Of a DNA stretch of 22,612 bases, positions 10,799-18,715 are shown one piece after another. The stretch is taken from contig JAUCBJ010006106.1 in the NCBI GenBank assembly GCA_032718475.1, positions 1-22,612 of the forward strand, written 5' to 3'. Within the stretch, counting starts at the first letter, position 1. Every line of letters begins with the position of its first letter. Origin of the DNA: Nemertoderma westbladi (taxonomy: Eukaryota; Xenacoelomorpha; Nemertodermatida; Nemertodermatidae). Position numbers and translations under genes: made by a program. The notes beneath the pieces were generated by a model, which was given only the letters and a program-made list of their open reading frames with translations, made no database searches and had not been told where the DNA came from.

Positions 10799-11809
10799 AT
10801 GGCTTGGAACTGCATTGAATGCCTAATTTCTCCGTTTTTGGATAACGCGTTTTGGGTTCCAATAAACTCTTCAGACCATCACGGGGCTTCGCAATGTGCA
10901 CCTATTGAGAAGTGGGTCAGGATGACAAATAATCCCAAGGAACTTTTGTACGCGATCCCATTGGCTGGCCTCCTCAACATGATCGGCTCTTTCATTGGCC
11001 AACGCATCTCAAAAATGTGTTACCTAGAAGTGGCCCCTAATCAAAAACAACCAAGTATATCAACAGTCCAAACAAACACATTTCCATATGGAATTTCTCA
11101 TTGCAAAAATAAATTAGATATTTCAACAGAAACTAATATTGAAGCAGATCCGATTAGTGTTCACTGTTGGGATTTTATTATTGCTATGTTAAAGCTTATT
11201 CTCGGGTTTGCGGCAATTTACAACCAGTCATGGGCGTGGAATACCCGTTTGTGTTGGGTTGATTACCCAAAACAAGCAGTTACTAACCCAATTCGATGGT
11301 ACATTATACTACAGTTGTCCTGTTATATATACCCTCTTATGACGTCATTTAAAAGGACACCTATATGCATCGTTACCAATGTGGTTGTCGTGGGAATGAT
11401 AATTTTGGCGTGGTTGTGGGGTTTGCTGCGGCCAGGAGTTCTAATATTATATGTTCACGATATATCTGACCCAATTCGAGAAGCTAACCACATTGTTTAC
11501 ATTCTCAAACAGTCGTTGCTAAGCAAATTATTATTTGTGTTATTCATTGCGTCATTCATTTCAACGCGATTCTATATATTTCCAAAATATTTACTCAACA
11601 GTTCAATTTACGAATCAGCCAATGAGATTGAAGCAAATAATCTATCTATATGTTTGGGTAACCATTCTGTGAATTATATAATATGGTACATAATGAATGG
11701 GTTATTGCTAATGGTATTGGCGTATAACTTCATACTTGTCGTCTATCTAACTATGAATGCCTTTCGTCCGCGGTCCGAGAATTCGGGGCGATTATTTACA
11801 GAACTGTGA
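10799..11809 (+). CDS. Ceramide synthase-like TLC-domain membrane protein, catalytic His pair missing
   Basis: This is a complete intronless frame of 336 codons. The start chosen is the first ATG (10799); an in-frame TAG lies upstream at 10772, inside TAGGCCTAC. Ceramide synthases are ER membrane enzymes that N-acylate sphingoid bases. Family marks in order are FWVP (residues 18-21), a first hydrophobic segment (about 52-67), CWDF entering the TLC domain (about 123), WNTRLCWVDYP (147-157), IILQLSCY (169-176), FKR (184-186), the RPG..ILYVHDISD block (211-224), FISTRFYIFP (253-262) and a last hydrophobic segment (about 293-320). About six membrane segments and the length fit the family (roughly 350-390 residues). 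Where the Lag1 motif should have adjacent histidines, 25 residues before HD, this protein has Thr-Asn (193-194), with no His between FKR and HD. The later HD..D is kept. No homeobox-like domain is present. It could be a non-catalytic paralogue, or a retrocopy with a still-open frame. Confidence 0.75.
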   Translation: MAWNCIECLISPFLDNAFWVPINSSDHHGASQCAPIEKWVRMTNNPKELLYAIPLAGLLNMIGSFIGQRISKMCYLEVAPNQKQPSISTVQTNTFPYGISHCKNKLDISTETNIEADPISVHCWDFIIAMLKLILGFAAIYNQSWAWNTRLCWVDYPKQAVTNPIRWYIILQLSCYIYPLMTSFKRTPICIVTNVVVVGMIILAWLWGLLRPGVLILYVHDISDPIREANHIVYILKQSLLSKLLFVLFIASFISTRFYIFPKYLLNSSIYESANEIEANNLSICLGNHSVNYIIWYIMNGLLLMVLAYNFILVVYLTMNAFRPRSENSGRLFTEL

Positions 11810-12162
11810 CATTATTACTGTGAGATAAAAGAAATACTCGAATTATATATATTCGATCCGGCTTGACGCCCCGGCGGCTATATTGTAATAATGATTATCA
11901 CTAGAACGCCATCAAGATGGCTTTAAACGAACCTGTCTTACACAGACTCCAAGAAACAGATGGGATTGGAAGATGCAAACCAAGAATGACTTGCATCAAC
12001 CAAAAAACTGCCTCCCATCTAATGTAATACACATTCGCCTAGGCAAACAAATCATAATCACAATTACTGCGATGATGTGTGAAATGGTATCCATATCCGC
12101 AACCTGAGAAACGGCCCAAAAGAGCAGTTTATTCTGCGGAGGGGTCTTTTCTGTATTAGATA
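11810..12162 (+). other. Probable 3' UTR of the TLC-domain gene, with a stem-loop
   Basis: There is no further coding signal. Inside it, AAAAGA (12118-12123), GCAG (12124-12127), CTGC (12134-12137) and TCTTTT (12145-12150) can form a two-part stem-loop with a TTTATT loop and a one-sided bulge. Whether it has a function is unknown. Confidence 0.35.
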
Positions 12163-12173
12163 AATAAAATAAA
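12163..12173 (+). terminator. Overlapping AATAAA poly(A) signals
   Basis: Two overlapping AATAAA hexamers (12163-12168 and 12168-12173) are the best polyadenylation candidate I noticed downstream of the TLC-domain stop codon, about 350 bp away. In AT-rich DNA such hexamers are common by chance. Confidence 0.4.
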
Positions 12174-13438
12174 GAACACTATAATTACAGTATTTATACC
12201 TGATACATTCTCAGTTAGCCTAATAAAAACATCGGAGCAACCAATATAATGTACATGTACAAGCATCCTATGAAAGTTTGTGAAATGTTCCCTTAAGTCT
12301 ACCCAACAGCCGTTGGTACCCGGCTGGCAGCCACCCTGGTTCAGTTTTATGGTTTTGTTAGTTTAATCGACAGCTGTTGTAAACGTCCCAGATATACAAA
12401 ACCTACTAAGCCTTTGCATTACAATTGAGCTTAGCCTAAGTTGATAACAGTATTATAACGATGACAATTAGGCCCTATAGATACATACGATATATAAATG
12501 ATGTACTGCTTGACATTACACTAACTGGCTGAATAGAGATAGAACTATAATAATACGTTTGGCATTCTGTCAGATTTCAGTAGTAAGTAACCTCATAATA
12601 ATTGCTAAATATCAATCACCTGAAAAACATTTCAAGCAAGGGAGTTGTGGGTATTTAATTTCGCGTTCAATAATGTTGAAAATATGCAAATATTTCGAAT
12701 ATCGCACTTCGAATCGTTCCCAACTTTTTTATTCAACAACTAGACAACAATTGATAAATACTTGCGTTTACAATTTTACAATGCATGCAAGTGGTTTCAA
12801 GCCATTTGGTGAACATACATAGTGAGTGATATAGTGACATATATAGTGAGTGATATAGGTAAATATATCCATCGTGTTTTTGCCGGCCTCAGCTTTAGAC
12901 AAAAACTACCCAGTCTAAAGACAGGTTCGTTATAAGTAAATAACTTTACATATAAACATTCAATCGGACAACAAACACAAATCGCATCATCAATAAAAAC
13001 CCTATTGGGTTAACAGATAAATAAAAGCAGCCGTGCAAGGTAGAAGTAAGTAAATAGTTATTAAAATGAAATTACACAAATGTGGTTGGATTTTAAGATT
13101 GTCTATATAAATATTAAATAAAATGTGTATTTATTTGTTGTTCTGGGGTCTTGAATTTTTGGACCACCATAATACACAGCTTGTGGTTAAAAATTCATTA
13201 AAATTAACACCTAATGCACATAGCTGTAAATGCGCTGCCGGTACAACCAACCTAAGTCATAACCTAAATAAGACTAAAGTTTTAAAGTTTATACAATTTA
13301 TAATATATCAATATCTTCAATTAAAGAGATTAACCCCTAACAATAATTATTGTATAATAATTATATGATTATGTATTATATGATGAGAATTGTATAATAA
13401 TAATTGCTAATGATAGTATTATTAGTATATTCGAAGCA
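12174..13438. other. AT-rich intergenic DNA, no gene seen
   Basis: Frames at 12559-12822 and 13123-13368 are short, lack family features, and one starts at TTG. The only structure noticed is a 24-bp imperfect tandem duplication at 12820-12858 (TAGTGAGTGATATAG repeated). Confidence 0.6.
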
Positions 13439-13466
13439 TTAATGGGGGGGGGGGGTCCCCCATTAA
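13439..13466. repeat. G12 tract within an inverted repeat
   Basis: The run G12 (13444-13455), then T, then C5 is flanked so that TTAATGGGGG (13439-13448) pairs perfectly with CCCCCATTAA (13457-13466), leaving an 8-nt G-rich loop. It can form a GC-clamped hairpin on either strand. Confidence 0.85.
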
Positions 13467-13589
13467 AGCAACCAACTGCGTCTGACCCAGACAAGCACAC
13501 GAATGATTAGTTAAAAATTGATTAAAACATAAAATTAAAAACCGGCAGCCCCAACAGCTTATTTATTAGCTGCGAGAGCTGAGGGACAG

Positions 13590-13611
13590 CCCCCCCCCCC
13601 CCCCCCCCCCC
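13590..13611. repeat. C22 homopolymer tract
   Basis: An uninterrupted run of 22 C marks the sharp switch from AT-rich DNA to the GC-rich block on its right. Read on the minus strand it is a G22 tail at the end of that block. Exact length is uncertain because homopolymers are error-prone in sequencing. Confidence 0.9.
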
Positions 13612-14220
13612 AACGAAAGTCCCACCTTCGCCTCAAGTCAGTGCGACTCTGTTGGTGACGTTCGCGGTTTGATCTCACACTCCGAAAGGGTTGAAATTAC
13701 TCGTCGATTTAGACGGCAAAAATACGTAGTTGGAGAGGAGGATAGGCGGCAGGGTCTTCCCGGCCGGCGTCTGGGACCCCTAGCGGCAACTTTATACAGC
13801 GACCACCGCCAGGCGCATTCAGCAGCCGCAACCTCGCGCTACCGCATTCCGCCAGATCTCCAAGGTCCACTAGAATCTCCGGTGGCCGCGGACTCTCAGG
13901 TACGAACCCGACTCAGCTGGCACGCTGGCGCAAACAAACCGACGGTTCGGGAGGCGAGGCGAGAGATTCATGGAAGGAGGAGTGGATTCTTTCGATCACC
14001 CATCGGTTTAAACTTTCAACGGCATCAAATATCCCCAAGAGGGATAAGTCTGAGAAACTGTTGGGGCCCTACGGGGGTCGCTCCCCTAGCGACATGTCAG
14101 CTTTGTGACTGCGTGGGTCTGGGCACACTGTCGCGGACAAACCGAGGGTTTGGAGGCGATGGACTCACGAAGGAGCAGTCGACGGGAGATCAAAGAACTC
14201 CAACAAAGTTCCTCGTCGGC
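13612..14220. other. GC-rich block of unknown origin with internal duplication
   Basis: This 600-bp stretch is much richer in GC and CpG than everything around it except the phosducin-like gene. A motif of about 65 bp occurs twice in direct orientation (13917-13983 and 14119-14179, about 200 bp apart), sharing the core ACAAACCGA followed by GGTT and AGGCGA. An open + frame covers 13669-14223 but its product resembles no family I know. It borders the 3' end of the minus-strand retrotransposon, so it may be that element's 3' UTR, or a promoter/5' UTR block of another element lying on the + strand. I cannot decide which. Confidence 0.5.
13917..14179 (+). repeat. Diverged direct repeat (two copies about 200 bp apart)
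   Basis: Copy 1 is 13917-13983 and copy 2 is 14119-14179. They align from CTGG.CAC through ACAAACCGA and GGAGGCGA to AAGGAG.AGT, with several small gaps and roughly three-quarters identity by eye. This resembles two old monomers of a roughly 200-bp tandem block, as in promoter regions of some non-LTR elements. Confidence 0.6.
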
Positions 14221-14455
14221 TAACATAGGTACCCACGGGTGAGATCAGTAGTTGTCGGAGGTATAGCAGCTTGTATTGGTTGCAAGGGCCACCCAATTTG
14301 TCAGCCATCATCAGGGACGTGGTATGACGACTGACGAGTTTAGTGTCATACTTAAGGGTACTAAGAGCACTTAGTGTAGGGAAGTTGTGCAGCCAGGCTG
14401 CAGTGGTGTATCTTTCAAACATCGTTAGTCTGCACACCCCAGTCATATGCCTCAC
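14221..14455 (-). pseudogene. Probable C-terminal tail of the host element
   Basis: A minus-strand frame beginning RHMTGVCRLTMFERYTTAAW overlaps the previous stop by 4 bases and may continue the retrotransposon protein after a frameshift. I see no defining motif. The frame runs on to 14165 in the GC-rich block but that part has no support. Confidence 0.4.
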
Positions 14456-15144
14456 AAGAGTGTAGTTGAAAAGATATGATACAGTACCTTTACGTTATTG
14501 CAGTCAAATGCTCCTTGAAGTAGTTGAAAACGTTGGCAATGAATCAGACATTCAATATCAGTGCCCAATAAGAGATGAACCAGCGAAGTAGACATATAGT
14601 TGCTAGTGTGGAGCAGTTGGCGCATATATTTATTTGTCGTTCTTACCAGATGTTTGATGCCAGATTCAGATAGAGCACATCCCCCATACAAAATAGCAGG
14701 AGTACATATTGAGTTCCAGAATTGAGCAATAACGCATAGAGGAACCGAGTCAATACAAAAACCCCGTGACCTCATCATGCTTAGTTGCGACCAACACTTT
14801 TTGTCGAAATGTGCCTCTAGTGAGGGGGTGGTTGCAGGTAAGGGTAGACCCAAGTAACTGCAGGTTGGTGTTGACAAGAATTTTGACGTGTCTGATACTT
14901 TTAGTTCAATACCATTGATGCATCGCCCGGTTTTTGACATAAATATATAGTTGGTCTTTGCCAAATTGAGTGTTTGGTCATGGTGATCAAAATAATTCAT
15001 ACATATCTGCAGCAGTACCTTTACATGACATTGCAAATTTGCTCGTAGCAAGATGTCGTCATCATAACTGATACCACCATAGGATTGATTGCCTAGATGC
15101 ATTCCTAGACCACTCATTTCAATTGTGTCGAAGAGGCTTTTCAT
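14452..15144 (-). pseudogene. Host element reverse transcriptase catalytic box and C-terminal region
   Basis: This 230-codon stretch continues directly from the motif B region. The catalytic box reads GISYDDDILL at 15055-15066 (YDDD); the usual box is YADD or FADD, so both catalytic Asp remain but the second residue is Asp. Then come motif D-like CSYLGLPL, WNSICTPAILYGG and a C-terminal helical region ending at a stop (14452). The first ATG is internal to the domain, not a real start. Confidence 0.85.
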
Positions 15145-15497
15145 ATATAAATTAAATAATAACGGTGATATTATTCCACCCTGTCACACCCCTCGTTTTA
15201 TATTAATGGTATCCAGGAATTCCCGCCATTGCATACCATAGTAATGGTGCTGCAATTGTAGTAGCTGATAAGAGATAATAGTATATTTGGGTTGATGTGT
15301 CTATTCTTCAGGATAGAAAAGAGTTTGCTGTGGCTCACTTTATCAAATGCGGCTGTGAGGTCCAAGGAGAGGATGTGTGCATCTGAACCGCCCTTGTTGA
15401 AAAACTCTGCAATGCCATTAGCCATTACGTAAACCATCGGTGCACCAATCTTCTTCTGGTACCCTAGCTGAAGAGAATTAGTTGAGAGATGTGAAAG
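15145..15497 (-). pseudogene. Host element reverse transcriptase palm motif A to motif B region
   Basis: It reads LQLGYQKKIGAPMVYVMANG and then ILSLDLTAAFDKVSHSKLF, the motif A block carrying the first catalytic Asp (about 15360). A frameshift near 15200 leads into KRGV-stop-QGGIISPLLFNLYM, the motif B region. The stop (15184-15186, TGA) stands where related elements have Arg (RGVRQGG); a CGA to TGA change would explain it. Confidence 0.85.
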
Positions 15498-16006
15498 TTA
15501 TGGAAGAATTACCATCTCCCACAGCTTTGCCAATATAGGAATAATAGTGATTCCTCGATAATTTTTTGGGATCCCTTTAGGAAGCCTCTTACCTTTGTAG
15601 AGTGGAAGCAGCATACCGTTACCAAAGTGAGAAGGTGTCTGACCATCTGATCTAATTCTATTAAACAGAGCTGCAATTGGATTAGAGAAGGAGCTAGAGA
15701 TACCATGAACCAGATGTTCAGCTGTGATGTTGTAAGCATCGGCCACTTTTCCACGATTGAGTGATCTTATTACTTTATCAATATCGTCAGTAGTTAGTGG
15801 TGTTACATCGGCTTTATCGAAGCAAGGACTCTATCATCGTTAATACTTTGGGCAATATCAGTATGGTGATCCTCCTCATATATAGATTTGTAATGATCTA
15901 GTAATTTATTTGCCATTTCATCAGAAACATTTAGGTGTTTGACGTCTTTTATCAAACTCCAGAACTTGCTGTTATTGCCCCTGCAGGTATTCGACAACTC
16001 TGAAAT
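15498..16006 (-). pseudogene. Host element linker and reverse transcriptase N-terminal part
   Basis: After the nested insertion the host resumes with MISELSNTCRGNNSKFWSLI and IYEED (pre-RT linker). A frameshift near 15815 moves it into the frame reading DVTPLTTDDIDKVIRSLNRG and then VADAYNITAEHL, the fingers motif MLLPLYKGK, and NYRGITIIPILAKLWE, a hallmark of non-LTR reverse transcriptase. A TAA at 15498-15500 interrupts the frame, which continues downstream as LQLGYQKK. Confidence 0.85.
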
Positions 16007-16012
16007 CATGCC

Positions 16013-16830
16013 AAGTACCTAACTGATCTAGACTTTGCTGATCTTAGGAGTACTCTCAGAATCACTAGAGGGAGCCCAACGGCTCCTCAGCTCAATAGAA
16101 CATGCTGCTTCTAATGTTGGTCTTTTTATTACCTCCAGAAAGACCAAAACTTTGACAGTTAACTTTGAAAGTCCTCAGCAAGTCTCTGATCGGATGAGCA
16201 TAAGCTCAAAAGCTGGTATGCTTGAGCATGTGGATGACTTCTGTTACCTGGGATCATGGATCCGGAAGTCAGGTGAGGACCTTCGAATACGTAAGGGAAA
16301 GGCATGGGCAGCCTTGAATAGGCTTTCCAGGATTTGGAAGTCACCGAGAATTAATCGGAAACTTAAGGTCCGGTTATTTAGAGCAGCAGTAGTTCCAGTA
16401 CTCCTCTATGGGAGTCCATGCTGGGCTCTAACTGCTGAGGACACCAAATCTCTGGACGGCACATTCACAAGAATGCTACGCCGGGTTCATTGTGTCAAGT
16501 TCAATGCACACATCTCCAACCAGACACTATATAACATTGGAGGTGTCTCATTTGTTCCCCCAAGCTTGACACTAGAACAAAATCGCCTCCGCTTTGCAGG
16601 ACATTGCTTTCGCCGTGAGGACCAGCCAGTGCATAATCTTGTACTTTGGCAGCCTCATGGAGTGAATAAGCATGGTGGACAGCCCATGACTTTCTTGAGA
16701 CGCATCTTAAAGGACACTGGCCTTGAAGATGCGGATGATCTAGCAAATCTCATGGGTGATAGGGAGTTGTGGCGGTGCAATTTTGTCGATAAGCCGGCAC
16801 ATCATTCTTAAAAATGCAGCTGCAATGCAG
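16013..16830 (+). mobile_element. Nested 5'-truncated second non-LTR element fragment
   Basis: An 818-bp + strand fragment interrupts the linker of the host element. It starts inside a reverse transcriptase palm: TDLDFAD at 16022-16042, the FADD catalytic box, with a small frameshift right after its first Asp. It continues in the next frame through FCYLGSWI, RLFRAAVVPVLLYGSPCWAL and a C-terminal LMGDRELWRCNF to a stop at 16809-16811. CATGCC occurs at both ends (16007-16012 and 16831-16836), a candidate 6-bp target-site duplication. The sequence style resembles RTE/craniate-type endonuclease-reverse transcriptase proteins and differs from the host element, so two families are involved. Confidence 0.8.
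16035..16811 (+). pseudogene. Reverse transcriptase C-terminal region of the nested element
   Basis: The 258-codon open frame begins after the frameshift in the catalytic box (its first codon is TTG, so it is not a true start). Visible blocks are SESLEGAQRLLSSIEHAA (palm), VDDFCYLGSWIRKSG (motif D/E region), KGKAWAALNRLSRIW, and the thumb-like VRLFRAAVVPVLLYGSPCWAL with TRMLRRV. A stop codon at 16809-16811 is probably the natural end of the protein. Without the fingers and the rest of the palm it cannot be active. The long uninterrupted frame suggests this insertion is younger than the element it sits in. Confidence 0.8.
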
Positions 16831-16836
16831 CATGCC

Positions 16837-17582
16837 GATCCTAGTAGTATCCTAGTAATATGTGAGTAGTACATGGACCTCTCAAACTTAAGATTCATTG
16901 AATTATATTTAGATGTAGCATCAATGTAATTTCTGTAGTGTTGGTCTTTTATGTTTTTTATTGAACCATTTCTTGCCCAATTCTCATATGATTTGTCGTA
17001 TATTTCCATTGCTACCCCAAGACTCTTGAAACTTCTACCATGTCTAACCATAAAACGAATTGATGAGGCATTACATCGTTTCTTAAAAGTTGTAGATTGT
17101 ATGTGCTGTTTAGCTGCATTTAATATAGTTCTTTGGAGCCTCTCAGTGACAGTATTAATGTCTAATGTACTTATATCCATTGTTTCCTTCTGGACCTCAG
17201 CTTCTATAGTATTCTTATATCTCTCCAGTTGGGATTTCGTAGCCTGATTGAAATGGTAGTTTATTGTCTTATGACGTTTCTTCTGTTTAATGTTACCAAT
17301 ATGGGATGGGTTTTTACGGAGACCTATTGTTGCCACTACTGGGGTATGGTCTGACAAATTCATAGCATCAGTATCCATTCTAATGCACTCATGTAATTCT
17401 GCTGAACATTCATCAGATACTAATATGTGATCTATGTGTGAGGTGCGTAACACATCTCCATTTCTGGATCTAAATCGGTATGTGATGTGAGGTCCAACAG
17501 CAATTTGGGAGAGATCCAATGCTACCATATTATTGCACTGGGACCGTAATACATTACAGTACATTAGCGGTGCTGCAAGTAT
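16837..17582 (-). pseudogene. Retrotransposon endonuclease C-terminus and linker
   Basis: The frame shows TSHIDHILVSDEC and LSDHTPVVATI. These match the C-terminal half of apurinic/apyrimidinic-like endonucleases of non-LTR elements, including the terminal Ser-Asp-His motif that contributes the catalytic His. The endonuclease nicks target DNA to prime reverse transcription. A basic and helical linker follows, ending MNLKFERSMYYSHITR just before the insertion. The first part of the domain, with the Asn and Glu active-site motifs, is missing, so no functional enzyme can be made. Confidence 0.8.
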
Positions 17583-17585
17583 CTA

Positions 17586-18480
17586 ACATAAAAATTTCCT
17601 AAAGAGAACGCCTGTACCGTAAAATGGTACATAGAGTTATAAGAGAGGTTGAGTTGCATGTATTCAATAAGGTTGGTTCGCGAAAAAATTGTAATAATAA
17701 TGTAAAAAATATTAATAACTATACGAAAGTTAATAAATTTTTGTGTACTAATTGATTATTTGAAATTATTTATCTATTAAATATAATAGAAAATATATAC
17801 AAATAAATCAATCGCCGCAAAATAAAAATATTCGCTTAAAAGCTTAATTGATATATTAGGTAAAAATATAATTTTTTCGATTAAAAATAAATTATTTTGT
17901 GCATAGATTCGATGTACTTAAAAAGTGCCCCGCCACCGGCGTTATTTCACAAGTTACACCGCAGTTATTCTTCAACCTTATAGAGATTTGTTGGTACTGT
18001 TACAAAGCTGGCTTAGCAAGGATTCCAAATATGTTACACAATCTGAATTTTGTGGAAAAATAGCTGAGATATGGGTGTTCAAATGTTGCATGGTTTTGCA
18101 CCTGTGCAAGGCTATTTTTTATTATATTTAATAAATATACTATATTCTAGAACATTTTATTTATGTTTGAATAATATCCACGTACTAATATTATTATATG
18201 GCATTGCATTGTTGCCCATAGCCACTTTACAAGTGAAAAAAAATTGTTACAGAATAATTATGGTGTATTCCAAACAGAATAAAAATAGCCTCGCGCAGCT
18301 GTAAAAAACCAGGCATCTTTCAAACGCCTAAATCTCCAGCTGTTTTACGGCTGTCGCCATCACCTAAGAATGCTATTTATATGGTTTCCCAGCAACGCAT
18401 ATTCCTTACTAAATTTGTATGGTACAGAGTAGTCCTAGCCTAGCCTAGAGCCGATACTTAAAAAAAAGTGAAATTCAATT
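17586..18480. other. Very AT-rich intergenic DNA, no gene seen
   Basis: The left half (about 17680-17900) is extremely AT-rich. Short open frames at 17925-18131 and 18071-18304 have no recognisable features. No RNA gene was identified. Confidence 0.6.
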
Positions 18481-18576
18481 ACGGTACCGGTATTGTATTA
18501 GACTTTACAGTGTTGACATTCTGCACTCTGATACTGTGATAGTCCTGCAGTCTGAAGTCTGGCCCTTGACTGACTG

Positions 18577-18581
18577 ATTGG
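18577..18581 (-). promoter_or_regulatory. Possible inverted CCAAT box
   Basis: ATTGG (CCAAT on the minus strand) lies about 135 bp upstream of the phosducin-like start codon, within a CTG/ACTG-rich stretch (18510-18680). No TATA box is evident. Single 5-bp matches are weak evidence. Confidence 0.2.
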
Positions 18582-18715
18582 CACTGTAGCACTGGTTGTG
18601 GGCAGTTCCACCGAGTGTACATTTGTACAACTGCTGGCTGATACCTAATGACTGAATGAACCCCTGACTGCCTGAAGCTGAGATCGAAGTCTCTTTAGCC
18701 CTACAATTAATTGAA

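Larger units (their letters stand above)
14220..17585 (-). mobile_element. Decayed, 5'-truncated non-LTR retrotransposon (host element)
   Basis: Minus-strand fragments in the correct order make up an APE-type non-LTR element: endonuclease C-terminus (from about 17582), linker, reverse transcriptase fingers and palm, YxDD box and C-terminal region. The endonuclease N-terminus is absent; a stop codon at 17583-17585 and AT-rich DNA lie just upstream, consistent with 5' truncation. Frameshifts and stops break it (near 15815, at 15498-15500, near 15200, at 15184-15186 and at 14452), and a second element is inserted at about 16013-16830. The clade is unresolved; the motif style suits the Jockey/CR1/I-type groups. 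The left (3') boundary is uncertain and could lie as far left as 13612. Confidence 0.85.

Noticed and set aside
12559-13368. Two small + strand frames (12559-12822, 13123-13368)
   Set aside because: Short, one with a TTG start, no homology recognised, in AT-rich DNA where such frames are expected.
13660-13685. tRNA-type B box (GGTTTGATCTCAC)
   Set aside because: It only loosely matches the box B consensus, and no box A or cloverleaf is found upstream at the proper distance.
13612-14220. Ribosomal RNA fragment
   Set aside because: The GC-rich composition suggested rDNA, but I recognise no conserved rRNA core motif.
13669-14223. 184-codon + strand protein
   Set aside because: Open only because the block is GC-rich with few stops; no domain, no initiation context, and composition is that of a low-information Arg/Gly/Pro-rich frame.
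16951-17247. 98-codon + strand frame opposite the endonuclease/linker
   Set aside because: It is the antisense shadow of the retrotransposon frame that carries SHIDHIL and SDH motifs.
14220-17585. LTR retrotransposon or retrovirus
   Set aside because: The reverse transcriptase motifs and the AP-type endonuclease are of non-LTR type; no LTRs, protease, integrase or envelope motifs were seen.
17925-18304. Two overlapping short + frames
   Set aside because: No start context, no domain, hydrophobic composition typical of AT-rich DNA.
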